DNA from: Bigelowiella natans CCMP2755
Taxonomy: Eukaryota; Cercozoa; Chlorarachniophyceae
DNA: 64,000 bases
Assembly (NCBI GenBank): GCA_000320545.1
Contig: ADNK01000425.1
Location: forward strand, 2,501-66,500
Reading direction: 5' to 3'
In this document: one piece after another, positions 36,254 to 46,309 of the stretch
Position numbering within the stretch: the stretch's first letter is position 1
Layout: the number at the start of each line of letters is the position of its first letter
Program-made: the position numbers and the translations under genes
Notes under the pieces: model-generated
What the model was told of the DNA's origin: nothing
Databases searched by the model: none
The model's input: only the letters and a program-made list of their open reading frames with translations

Positions 36254-36994
36254 TCACTTCAGTGTGACTCGACTACCGTAAAAGACAAGGCACTGGTTCC
36301 CTCCAAGAGCAGCTGCAGTCATAAGGTCGTTGAATACTTCGTACTTTTCTTGCTTTTTTCTAACCACGTCGGAGTAAGAGACATTGTGATGCCCATTCAT
36401 TATTGACATTACACCATGGATAACGAGTAAAGGACCAAAGGTGTATGCGACAAGAAGCATTGCACACGAAAAATTTCTAAGATGGGGCATCAATGACACT
36501 GAAAAGTTTATTAATGACACCTTCGGCGTGGATATCCTATATACTCTCTCTTTAGGTGTCGCAATTGACACTGATTTTTCATCTCGTCCTGGTAGCTGTT
36601 GCTGGGTTGTTTCGGTCGCTTGCGAACTCACGTTACTATTCACCGTTTTTGAAATGATCATCAACTCCCTGGAGCTCGACGATCTAGTGATTCCTTGTGA
36701 GATTTTGCCTTCCAGCTCAATGTCTCCATTGCTTTCTCGGTTGACCTTCTTCAACCGCTTGATTGACAGCTGGACCTTCTTGCGTGTTCTGCGATTTTCC
36801 ACTGTTTCTTTCTCATTATTTTTCTCTTCCACCATACTCTTCATCTCCGCTAGGCTATGATATATTTATTTATCGATCAACAAATTATGTGCTCGGTAAT
36901 GTTAATTTTAATTCCACAAGTCTACTATTGCTACCGAATGTTATTGAGATGTTTCCTTTGCTTTTCCTTGTGATCTTTCAATGTTGTGGCTATT
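36254..36994 (-). CDS. Unknown basic protein with one membrane segment, 5' end missing
   Basis: Two exons join in phase: 36994–36935 (IATTLKDHKEKQRKHLNNI) and 36854–36254. The second is 200 codons: a Lys/Arg/Glu-rich helical start (EEKNNEKETVENRRTRKKVQ), a Ser/Thr/Gln-rich middle, then one hydrophobic segment (CAMLLVAYTFGPLLVIHGVM) and a hydrophilic tail ending SRVTLK. An upstream exon ending in phase 2 is required but not found before 37174. No family recognised. It may be a tail-anchored or single-pass membrane protein. Confidence 0.5.
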
Positions 36995-37174
36995 CTGAAT
37001 TAATAAGAATACGAGTCATCATGAAGAGCGATGTATGTATCTGTCGGATAGTAGCGAAAGGGAACAGGGGTACTTAATAAAAGGTCTTAGTACCTTCTTA
37101 ATATAATAATGTTTTTCGTCGCCAGTGTGATAGCCCAAACACCTCCTATTATCTTTCCTATTGCCCTATTTTTT

Positions 37175-37953
37175 TCAAATAAGAATCAATTCGATCATTC
37201 TAAAGGAAAAGGACATGGAGATACTATCCCTCTTTATTTCCTCCCCAGAATATACTACATCCGTAAATAGGCCAAATAAAACCAAAGTTAGAATTAGGTT
37301 CCTATTTCTTGACTTGTTAAATATAGTGTCTCTCACATCCATATCGCAGAGTCAGTGGTTAGGACACAGGGGATCTCAATCAAAACTGCCGTTATCGATA
37401 CGATGGATACGAAAGCCGATATTCTTGAATGTAGAACTAAGTCTTTGTCGGAGATGTTAAAGGTGTTAGAAATTGTAGCAATCTCAGAGAGTGTGTGTAT
37501 CAATCGGTAGTCAATAATGCCCACCTGATGAGGAAAACGAATCAACCAAACAAAGTCGTCAGAAAGATCTTGAAGCTTCTATCTTGAACATAGAGATGAT
37601 ACCATTGCCATCATCAGTATGATGTAAAAGCGAGTAAGAAGAGCATGTGCTTGCCACGATATAAACTCAATACTCAACCATGAATAGTAAAGAATCAGAT
37701 CCAACGCCACCCTAACATAATGCAAATCATCCGATTGATTAATGAATGAGATGGCATCAAAAAGACAACCACGCATCTCCCCCAACACAGAACAACACCA
37801 ACTGTCTTTTATTTACATTATTGTCCCGCGAGCCAGCTGGGTCTGCACCCAGGTTGTAGCCTTCTGTCCATTCACAAATGCGATAACAAGCTGGATTGTT
37901 GCAAATACGGCTTTGGCGATGTTACTTATCACAAAAGGGAACGGTGGACCCAT
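37175..37953 (-). CDS. Multi-span membrane protein of unknown family, 4 exons
   Basis: Exons 37953–37817, 37711–37603, 37524–37337 and 37301–37175 close in phase to 186 residues. Hydrophobic segments cover most of the protein: FVISNIAKAVFATIQLVIAF, VALDLILYYSWLSIEFISW, FYIILMMAMVGIIDY, ISAFVSIVSITAVLIEI and LILTLVLFGLFTDVV, so four or five spans are likely. Short loops hold few charges (QTQLARG, NISDKDLVLHSR). The intron positions do not coincide with span borders. I cannot assign a family. Each splice junction is confirmed by phase (AT|G used twice). Confidence 0.65.
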
Positions 37954-37993
37954 CTCGTTAGGGAGGGGATATTTCTTTTGAATCTTTTATTCT

Positions 37994-38027
37994 CCCCTCC
38001 TCCTCCTCCTCCTCCTCCTCCTCCTCC
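37994..38027. repeat. (CTC)n microsatellite
   Basis: Perfect CTC tract in the divergent gap upstream of the multi-span protein gene. Confidence 0.9.
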
Positions 38028-38217
38028 TTTTGTTGTTCTTCGTAGTTGAATCCTTCTTCGTAGTTATAATTCCATTACAGCGTATTACAGATGATCCAGT
38101 AGTAATAATATCTAGTAGTAGTAGTACTTAGTAGTACGAACGACGACTAGCACCAGTTAACATGCACCTAGACGCACCTCTTCTCTACCTTGCGACAGGA
38201 CAATGTCTTGTCGCATC

Positions 38218-38280
38218 CTTCAATTTCCAACTATGTTTTTTTATTCACCGATGTGATTTTCAGTGGATGTTGTTAGTTTA
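38218..38280 (+). repeat. Dispersed repeat copy 4 (left part)
   Basis: CGCATCCTTCAATTTCC, then AACTATG, CACCGATGTGATTTTCAG and TGGATGTTGTTAG. It directly abuts the left end of the inverted-repeat element at 38281; copy 5 abuts the right end. Confidence 0.7.
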
Positions 38281-38771
38281 GACCCGTTCCACGCAAAGAC
38301 CCGTTCCACGCAAATACAAACTGACCAACCAACTGACCAACCACCTTCGATATCACCTAATTTAATTTATTTTATTTTCGAAGCGCCTTTTTATGAAGAC
38401 TGACCAACCAAAGTTTGAAAAGTGACCGTTTTACAACTTCAAACCGACCAGTCGGAACTGACCAGTGTTGTCATGTTGTTGTCTGGTGCAAAATAAGAAA
38501 AAATCCAAAAACAACATGATTTTTCTCGTTATGTCATCTCACGCACATCATGCTGATGTCAAACCGAACAACATGTGCAAAATATGAGAAAGTCAAAAAT
38601 TGTATGGCAAAACATAGCAAAATTTTTGTTGGTCAGATTGGTTGGTCAGTCAGTTTTGCATTTGCGTGGAACGAGCAAAAATCCATGAAAATCAACATCC
38701 AAAATCACCAAAAAAAAACCAACGCAGATTGGTTGGTCGGTTGGTCAGTTTGTACTTGCGTGGAACGGGTC
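38281..38771. mobile_element. Non-autonomous DNA-transposon-like element with terminal inverted repeats
   Basis: The left end reads GACCCGTTCCACGCAAATAC followed by AAACTGACCAACC; the right end (38720–38771) is its reverse complement over about 40 nt with few changes. The outer 17 nt of the left end are duplicated (38281 and 38298). Flanks are TTAGTTTA on the left and TTAGTTAG on the right, a possible imperfect target duplication (TTA or longer). An internal partial copy of the right end lies at 38629–38678. There is no long frame inside, so it looks like a MITE of an unknown superfamily, inserted in or between dispersed-repeat copies. Confidence 0.7.
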
Positions 38772-38855
38772 TTAGTTAGTTATTCACGCCCTTGACTTCC
38801 CAGCTAGATCTATGTTGTTACACCGAAGTGATTTTCATAGTGGATGTTGTCTCAT
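38770..38855 (+). repeat. Dispersed repeat copy 5
   Basis: TTAGTTAGTTATTCACGCCC, then TTGACTTCCCAGCTAGATC, TATGTTGTTACACCGAAGTG and ATTTTCATAGTGGATGTTG. Immediately right of the inverted-repeat element. A 41-nt direct repeat of element DNA (38588–38628) recurs just beyond it at 38868–38908. Confidence 0.75.
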
Positions 38856-39064
38856 AACGGACATTGCGAAAGTCAAAAATTGTATGGCAAAACATAGCAA
38901 AATTTTTGACTTATAGGACTAATAAACTTTTTTCTTTTTAATTTTAGGTTTGAGGCGCTTATTTTTTGGGTTTGAGGCTTTTATTCTGGTAAATTTAACG
39001 ATGTCTCATAACGAAGAACATCGAACATCAAGAACATCGAAGAACAACAACACATCGAACAACA

Positions 39065-39356
39065 CATCAAACAACCCATCCAACAACACAAGAAAGAACG
39101 AGAAAAGAACGAGACAAAAGGAGCATCATTGATTGATCATCAAACAACACATCCAACAACACAAGAAAGAACGAGAAAAGAACGAGACAAAAGGAGCATC
39201 ATTGATTGATCATCAAACAACACATCCAACAACACAAGAAAGAACGAGAAAAGAACGAGACAAAAGGAGCATCATTGATTGATCATCAAACAACACATCC
39301 AACAATACAAGAAAGAACGAGAAAAGAAGGAGACAAAAGGAGCATCATTGATTGAT
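39065..39356. repeat. Tandem repeat, 4 copies of 73 bp
   Basis: Copies begin at 39065, 39138, 39211 and 39284 with very few differences (for example CCC/CAC and AATA/AACA changes). The unit is purine-rich and holds ACATCCAACAAC, AAGAACGAG, GACAAAAGGAGC and ATTGATTGAT. It ends 80 nt upstream of the zinc-finger gene start. Upstream (39010–39060) is a related array of AAGAACATCGAAC-like units. Confidence 0.95.
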
Positions 39357-39435
39357 CAACGAGGGGCCACATGAATCATCATCATCCCCTCCCTCAGCCT
39401 CCTCACATAGCATAACCAGGCAGAAATTATTAGGT

Positions 39436-39905
39436 ATGGGGAACAGGGCATCCATGCTCCTTCCCCTTCTGTTTTCATACCCGCTAAGGCTGAGCGGCAG
39501 CAAATGGCACATATTTGAACCGAGTAGTGAGAAGCTGGAATGTGAGAAATGTGGGCGGAGATTCATGCAGACGTCGGCCTTCCGAAATCATCGGCTAAGG
39601 CATAACATCGGAGCTGTTAACAAGCACAGACCGTCAGAATCCAAATTTAGGTAGAATTCGATTATCATCTCCTATCGTAGAAGTACCGATCCAAAATGCA
39701 AACTCAACGAGTGCCAATGACATTGATGATGATGTGTGATGATTATATTCGGAATTAGATGTTCTACATGCAGACGAGTCTTCAGAGTTGCTTCATTATT
39801 TGCATTCCATCGACAAAAGTACCATCGCCACCCTCTGCTCTGTTTTCTGACCCCCCCCCCCCCACAGCGCTAGAACTGTTCTAAGATCTGCCAGCTCACA
39901 CAAAC

Positions 39906-39954
<49 letters not shown>

Positions 39955-41856
39955 AACCGTTCTAAGATCTGGCTGCTTCTAGATGTGCTCAGGGTTACAG
40001 CAGGACCAAGAGTCATTTCAGGTGTAGACTGTGTGGGGTCGTCGTCCACTTTTCCAAGGTTCGTCTGGATATCTCCTCCTGTGATATACTACTATTGAGA
40101 TGTAACTGTGCAGCAGGAGCTAGCTCTTATTTCCTGATACGTTGTTGTTGTTGCTGCTGCTTAGGGAGACAATCTCAAAAAACATCATGAGTGCAGAAAA
40201 AGTGAAGGAGACACAAGCTGGAATTTGTGGTGTGTCTTGTTTCGAAATCAATACTGTTTTGTACGTTTTGACTCTCGACTCTTGTCAAGATGTTTTATTA
40301 CTACTCAAGGTGTACTGACTGTGGACGGAGATTTAAGAGAGCAAGCACACTGGCTTCGCATAGGATGAAGCAGTTAGTTGATAACTACCATGTGATTTAT
40401 ATTTGACGTATGATCTTCTCTCAGATGCTCAAATTTTACTTGTTCATTTTGTCTCGATGGGGGTGTAAAAGATAGTCTGGTAACAACTAAATCTTTAGGA
40501 AATTATATGAGGACTAAGCCCCCTAAATGCAATAATAAAAGGCACTAAATCGCATTTCTTCAAACTAAATCTGTGTTTTTAGTTTCCTACTTATCCTACT
40601 CGAGCAAAGCTAAATAGCCACCAACGCAAGTGTCACTCTAAGGTACGAAAAATTGTTTACTCAATTGGAGAATATTCGCGTTTTTGTTTTCAAGCACGCG
40701 CGCGCGCGTGTGTGCGTGTGTGCGTGTGTGTGTGATTGTGAGTGTGCGTGTTTATAGGAGGTGAATCGAAGTCGAAGTATTTGGAATTTGCGAGAAGACG
40801 ATGTTTCACGAGTAAGAAAAATACTGGGTCCTGTTGTTCATCCAATAAATAGTTTCTGGATTAGGTCTTGGAAGAGATTTTGGGGGGCCACACAGATGGA
40901 GGAGAGTAAGTTTTTTTTTTACTTGCTATGATGTTGAGTAAAATAAAGTGATCGCGAAAATAGGAGGGAAGACCCCAGAGAAATAGTGAAAAAATTGGCT
41001 GAAAGTTTTGGAGACATCCACAAAAACTGGAAGCTGTAAGTACCTATGGATAGCTCCATCTACTCATTAATAAATCTCATCTTTTCCAGTGAATCAAAGA
41101 TGATCACTTTATTTCAGATTTGAAGCAGATAATAGCACCATTGAAGAGGGAAACTTCCCTCCATTTCCGAAAGTTCCGCTTGCAAATAAGCAAAACAGCA
41201 TTGGTAATTTTACATGAATATTGTTCTATTCCACACCTAATTTATGATGAATATATTCTGTATAGAAAAGCAACGTGGCAACATTATTTTGCCTGGTGAT
41301 AAAAGTTTCATTCAACCAACCGGGCTCACATTCACAGACTACATTGTGAACGTTGCTAGAAACAACACCGACGTGGGGCTTCGCTTGGTGTGCAAATCTT
41401 ACATCAATGATAACAACACCGATATTTCCTGACAATCTATTATCTCTCTTTTCAAGATTTCTCCATATTGAGGAGAATTGAGGTTTGTAATGTCAGGTAT
41501 CTACGTGTTATATTCGGTGGCATCCTGACAAAGTTGTGCCTCGACTCAAGTCAAGGTTCAATAAATTCTAGTTTTTATAGGATGCTACGTAATGTATTTC
41601 ACCTTAAATAATAAGGTGCAACAGCAAGGAGATGATTTCGATTGTGAAAGCTGCGGCAAATAATGTCAGTAGAACTCTCACCTGGGTAATTTCATTCTAT
41701 GGGTCAAAATTTTCATGAGCCACTGAGTCAATCGTCACAATAAAATCCTTGAATTTGAGTTTAGATACATTTTCTATTGCAAATAAAAGTTTATGCTGTT
41801 GAACATTTCGTGTGTAGTTGAAAACCGAGATCGAAAAGTGGGCAGTATCTCCCTAG
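39436..41856 (+). CDS. C2H2/C2HC zinc-finger protein with C-terminal RWHPDK motif, 14 exons
   Basis: Exons start at 39436, 40022, 40165, 40310, 40425, 40583, 40758, 40865, 40964, 41118, 41266, 41497, 41616 and 41818; all join in phase to about 343 residues. The first half holds four Cys/His modules: CEKCGRRFMQTSAFRNHRLR, CRLCGVVVHFSK…LKKHHEC, CTDCGRRFKRASTLASHRMK and CSFCLDGG…LNSHQRKCH. Introns cut through three of them. The second half has HKNWKLFEADNSTIEEGNF PPFP and later CYIRWHPDKVVPRL, then a helix (KEMISIVKAAANNVSRTL). That order resembles the C-terminal region of NFKBIL1-like proteins (RWHPDK followed by a helix). If exon 11 is not spliced at 41387, a shorter form ends at 41432. Role probably nuclear; not known. 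Confidence 0.65.
39903..39950. repeat. (CA)n microsatellite in first intron
   Basis: CA tract flanked by two near-identical phrases (CTAGAACTGTTCTAAGATCTG at about 39871 and CTGGAACCGTTCTAAGATCTG at about 39951), i.e. a local direct repeat around the microsatellite. Confidence 0.85.
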
Positions 41857-41989
41857 ACGAGCAGCTTTCTGCAGCAGCGGATAACGTTCAATGCATGTCG
41901 ATGAACGAAAAGGATAATTTCTTCTGGTTTGATATTATTCCAGGCTCAGAGCTTTAGCAAAATAATGTCTCACCACAAGGTTGCATGCG

Positions 41990-42345
41990 ACGTAAGTCTC
42001 TCCAACGTACAACGCACCATCGAGTAACTGTGCACGCATGCTAGACGCTCTAGCGCTACATATAAGCGCGGCGCTATTGCAGCAAGGCCGATGCCAGTAT
42101 GCTAGTAGTTCGCAAGACCGGCCTTCACGATTAAGACAGTCGTCTTTTTATAAATAACGCTCTAGACGTGCAATTGACGATGACAAGGGGATATGCACGT
42201 GCTCATCCCACATACAGCTTTGGCAATTGCACAACCACATACACGCATGCATCGTAACCTACCAGCAGACGTGAGATACGATGTGTGCGTCTGAAGCCCA
42301 ACGCCCCAGCTGCCGCATTACGTACGCTAATAAGTCGCTTGGATA
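41990..42345. other. Convergent-gap island 7
   Basis: Short island between the zinc-finger gene (plus) and the MazG-like gene (minus). CGCGGCGC, CTAGCGCTAC, GCATGCATCG and ACGCATGC words. No exon. Confidence 0.55.
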
Positions 42346-42576
42346 AGTAAGTGAAATATGCCGCCTATTTTTGGCCTCCAAAAGTGGGAAAGTCAATTCA
42401 TTCGTTAACAAAAACGTGAACGTAACCATGCTGCCGCATGTGAAGTGCTTTGAGTGCACAAGGACGTGTTTTGTATTGTTGCATGGCTGGCAGGTGAGGA
42501 TTAATTACCTGCTATATGTACTTATGTTGAAATTGTGCTTAATAACTTTTTGTTTTAGCTTAGAATTGATATTAAT

Positions 42577-43821
42577 CTAATCATCGTTAATGGAATTATC
42601 TTCGTCATTCTTCGCCTGGCACCATTCTTCGAACATGGTCTTGAAAATCGAACCCATTCCAAAGGAATGTACTGCCCCAGATAAAACGTATTGAATGTCG
42701 CATAATGCATCTGCAACTTCCACTAGATCATCTTCAGCAATTGCCTGTTCCAATTCTCTTGTTTCTTCATCTATGAGCGCGATTCTTAGCTCACAAATTC
42801 TCTTTGACGGAATTTTGGGACTGTCAAGAATTTGGCATTGATACAATCGGTGAAACTCGGCTGTCTGATTTCCGCAATCTAGTGTAGGATATTGACCAAG
42901 AACTATAGGGTTCCTCGTCACATGACTCAATACCCCTTTTATGTCCGCTGCTGAGTAATATATTGATTTAAGAGTTTTGAGGTCGCCTTTTCGTAGGACC
43001 AAATACTTATTCGAATGCACAAGTTTGTAAAATGATTCTGTACCCCGATTCTTTTTGTAATGAACAACTGTTTCTTGAGCATGACCTTCGTTATCACAAA
43101 GCTTGCTTAAATTAGATCGATGAACTTCATCAAATAATTTCTTGAAGCTCATTCCCATTCCACAATCAAGAACAACATGTGAGAGAGAAAATTGGAGGCA
43201 GCACAAAGCCTTCGAAATGGCATCAATAGATTTTTCCTTGATACTTTGTTCCAAATTTCCAAGCCCAATTCGCAGCATCTTGAGATGCGAAACACACAGT
43301 TCTTTTTTTGGAATTGCAATCGAGACTGGGAATGAAAGACCATTCTTCCCAAAAAAATTAGCCAGGAGGTTTAGAGTGTCGGGAAATTCATAGGACGGTT
43401 GTATTTCTTTGCCATTTTCTTTGAAATCAAGTTTGCGTGCAGTTTCATTCGTCTGTTGCTTCGACCAGTCTTCGCTTACCTTAGCACGTAAGGTCTTCAA
43501 GGTAGACGGAGGGGAGACTTTTAAATCACTGACAGGAGTTAAGGGTGAAGTGCTGGAATCAACTATCGTAGATCTTCGCGAGGGACTTGAATAATTTGTA
43601 GGCTTCCGCGAGCATTCCGTGTTTTTCTCAAGAGGCTTGGTAGAACTCATCGTCGTCCTTACGGTGGTGGGTTGATTTATGAAGTTCTTCCAGAGGGAAA
43701 CATACTGCTTCCCGCCAATAAATATTATTCTAGGACATGTACCCCAATACCAACCAACCAATCTCCGGAGAGTCTCTGGATGATACATGTCTGCAGCTTG
43801 GAGCTCTAACCATTTCTCCAT
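42577..43821 (-). CDS. Protein with two MazG/PRA-PH-like (all-α NTP pyrophosphatase) domains, single exon
   Basis: One 414-codon frame. The N-terminus (KWLELQAADMYHPETLRRLV, then WYWGTCPRIIFIG) is a separate unrecognised module, followed by a Ser/Thr/Lys-rich linker. Two copies of a four-helix domain follow. Copy 1 (about residues 170–265) keeps FDEVHRSNLSKL, the substrate-side motif of the family, but its EExxE/ExxD acidic positions are replaced (LGNLEQSIKEKS…AISKALCCLQF). Copy 2 (about 330–405) keeps the acidic ligands (ALIDEETRELEQAI, VEVADALCDIQYVL) but lost the HRSN segment. The family hydrolyses nucleotide or phosphoribosyl triphosphates with Mg. Each copy is half-degenerate, so a composite site is conceivable. 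Its start is 200 nt or less from the divergent LRAT-like gene. Confidence 0.75.
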   Translation of the reverse strand: MEKWLELQAADMYHPETLRRLVGWYWGTCPRIIFIGGKQYVSLWKNFINQPTTVRTTMSSTKPLEKNTECSRKPTNYSSPSRRSTIVDSSTSPLTPVSDLKVSPPSTLKTLRAKVSEDWSKQQTNETARKLDFKENGKEIQPSYEFPDTLNLLANFFGKNGLSFPVSIAIPKKELCVSHLKMLRIGLGNLEQSIKEKSIDAISKALCCLQFSLSHVVLDCGMGMSFKKLFDEVHRSNLSKLCDNEGHAQETVVHYKKNRGTESFYKLVHSNKYLVLRKGDLKTLKSIYYSAADIKGVLSHVTRNPIVLGQYPTLDCGNQTAEFHRLYQCQILDSPKIPSKRICELRIALIDEETRELEQAIAEDDLVEVADALCDIQYVLSGAVHSFGMGSIFKTMFEEWCQAKNDEDNSINDD

Positions 43822-44021
43822 CTTTTTTTCGACTGTGGGTACCCCAGGGCCCCAGGGGAGATGTTATTTCTCTCTTGCGACTTAACTAAATCATGGTCTC
43901 TCACATGTAATGGCTTCCATCACAGCCCAATCCAGGCAATCTCGTGTTGGAAGAAAAAAGTGACATTCGAAGGTCGACCTACCCTAACCCAAGCACCTCC
44001 TCTAGAACTTCACATAGATTC
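43822..44021. promoter_or_regulatory. Compact bidirectional promoter gap
   Basis: The two start codons are at most 200 nt apart. The gap contains GTACCCCAGGGCCCCAGGGG, partly self-complementary, near 43840–43857. A possible 5' coding extension of the plus gene (frame open from an acceptor at about 43935) would shorten the gap further. Confidence 0.4.
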
Positions 44022-45289
44022 ATGAGCGGGAAATCCTGGATTCTTGTTAGGGCAGAATCCAATGAATTGTGTTCTGGAGTGGAGATCAGGATTGCGCAGG
44101 TAAGTTCCTCACATCAGAGTGGGAGAGGGAAAAGAGAGAATGAAGCCAGGAACATAACATTGCAACAACTCAGGTCGAAAATCCAGATTATACCCATTGG
44201 ATGGTTAGAAATTCAGGCATGGGAATTACACACAGCGGTGTACTCATTGAGACACGAATTGATCATCAGCACGATGGAATTCGTCAAGCTATCGTCGATC
44301 TTATTGTAGTCGAAAATGTGCCATACATTGCAATAAGGTGATGACGGAATCTTCCCAATTATTTATCTCGATCGTAATTTAGTCATGTTTTCTTCATGTT
44401 TACGATGTTTTTGTATAGATACTATGGGACATCTCGTAGACGGTGGACACTTGACAAGGAGAAAAAGTTGATAAGATACTACAGGAAACATACTTTTGAC
44501 GCTGGGGGAAAGCCTTGGAAGTATACTAGAGATAACATTAAAAACCTCCCAATGATACATGTCATTGACTCTGGAAAATGGGGAGAAATTGAGACGGATC
44601 GAAGACACCATCAATGGGTAGACGAAATTGCGGAGAACATGCGACTGCGGGTGAAAGAAGGTTTTCACATACTCCGGAGAAATTGCCAGCATGTCGCTGC
44701 ATGGACAATAAACAAAGTACAAATGGACTCAATTGGACAAAGTAAATTGCCCTTTCTTGCAGCCCCCCCAAATACCATTTTTAGACTGTTCTCAAAAGAT
44801 TGGCTTCCAGATAACATTAAACACGAGAATCAACCATCCAAAAGGCCAACTCCAGACCATGAAGGCAGCACAATTGATGATACCTCAAAAAATGGAGAAT
44901 GTTGCGCTGATGTAGAGGAAACAGTATCGCAGATTGAAACAATGAACGACCTCAAAGAAGGAATACTCCAGATTGAGGAAAATGAAAAGGACCCCTCTCC
45001 AAATAAGAAAATGGCAAGTTCAGGTATTGATCAAATCGACAAGTTCAAGAAGATCTTCAGAAACCTCTCAAAAGAAAGCTTCTCAGTAAAAAGTTTGGAT
45101 CCTGTCGTTGAAAGTTCTCGTCAAAAATTGTCACCAACAGAAGATAGCAAGAGAATCATCAGCAGTGATGTAGATGACAAAATTATTTTGATCATGGAAG
45201 AAAACGAATGGACAATTCTTTCAAGAAACGTAAAATACCAACATGATGGGGAAGGTTTCACCCCACTATCAAACAATATAAATCTTTGA
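44022..45289 (+). CDS. LRAT/NlpC-P60-like papain-fold protein, 3 exons
   Basis: Exons 44022–44099, 44174–44337 and 44419–45289 join in phase for 370 residues from the Met at 44022; the frame is open further upstream to about 43935, so the start may lie in an unfound exon. The catalytic pattern of permuted papain-like (LRAT-type) enzymes is visible: a His in a β-strand (GITHSGVLIET) followed much later by NCQHVAAWTINK, equivalent to the NCEHF Cys motif. LRAT-type enzymes transfer or hydrolyse acyl groups on lipids; related NlpC/P60 members are proteases or amidases. The residues between the motifs (RRRWTLDKEKKLIRYYRKHT) and the long charged, disordered C-terminal half are not familiar. The identification rests mainly on the H…NCxH motif. 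Confidence 0.6.
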
Positions 45290-45319
45290 GAACACGAGAT
45301 GTAGGACCACATGTGAAAT

Positions 45320-46180
45320 TTTAATTTGCAAAAAACAGTGCCACTGCTAGCACTGGCCTTCACATCAGCGTACACTAGTGCATGTAGTACGCAAAGCTCG
45401 CTGAGAAACATGATGTTCGTGTTAGACACACGATGTCTATGTGTGTGCCAGTGTCTAGGTGTGCAACAATGTCATGTCCATTGCGCACCACATCTAAAGT
45501 CTGAAGACATGTTGCAGGAACTCACTTGTGGTTCACAAATCGTCGATGAATTCATGCAAGCGCATTCTCGCTAGTGTTGCGCAACAAGCACTAGAGCAAC
45601 AAGCTCTAGAGCTAGCTACAGAGCTGTGAACTGATGGAATCAAGTCCACATCTAGTCATCTGCTAGTCGTGAACACAGGCGCTGTGACCTCACACCAGCA
45701 CACCTGCGCTCTGGCTTGGCGGTGCGTGACTGCGCTAGTGCGCATGAAATGTGCACTGTGTGCGCTCGCAGAATCTTGATTCATTTCGTTGGTTGCTTGC
45801 ACAATCCAGTGAATGATTGTGAACGCGCATTTGGCCAGACGGCTCGAGCGACGCAAGACGCGAACAGTCACAGCGTGGCGTTGAAGCAGTGCAAGCAGGG
45901 TCAAACAATGAGAGCCTCTGAGGAAGGTGATGGCACTTGCATGTGTCTCATTCATCATCACACCTGAATTGGGAAGGGAAACAACAGCTGCGCAATCTCT
46001 GCTTTGGGACAAGTCTCAAGTTTTTCTCCTTTCGAAGTCACATGCGCCTTGTGAGCGTCATGAGATTCACTCTCAGATTCTGTTTGAGTTACGTGTGAAG
46101 ATCTTCACGGAGACTCTATGGCGAGAGCATTGTTGCCCGTTAGTGTCCGTCAGTGTCCGAAGAGGGGCCATTTAGTGTGT
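45320..46180. other. Island 8 (downstream of the LRAT-like gene, tandem arrangement)
   Basis: Same word composition as the convergent islands (CTAGAGCTAGC, GTGCGTGACTGCGC, GCGCATG). Here the next detected gene is on the same strand, so this is the one island that follows a 3' end without a visible convergent partner. No exon seen. Confidence 0.55.
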
Positions 46181-46309
46181 GCGTCAATAGAAATGCGAAA
46201 ACATTTCCTACATTTTGTTGTATTAATATTTGTGCATTGACTGACTAACCAGCCAAGAAAAAAACGATGCTCTTTTTAGTAGTTACATGTAGTCATTCTA
46301 TTCGCATCT

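Noticed and set aside
38950-39132. 60-aa plus-strand frame rich in Asn/Ser/Thr
   Set aside because: Translation of the AAGAACATCGAAC-like and 73-bp repeats.
39065-39356. 73-bp repeats as a CRISPR array
   Set aside because: Head-to-tail copies without unique spacers; an ordinary tandem satellite.
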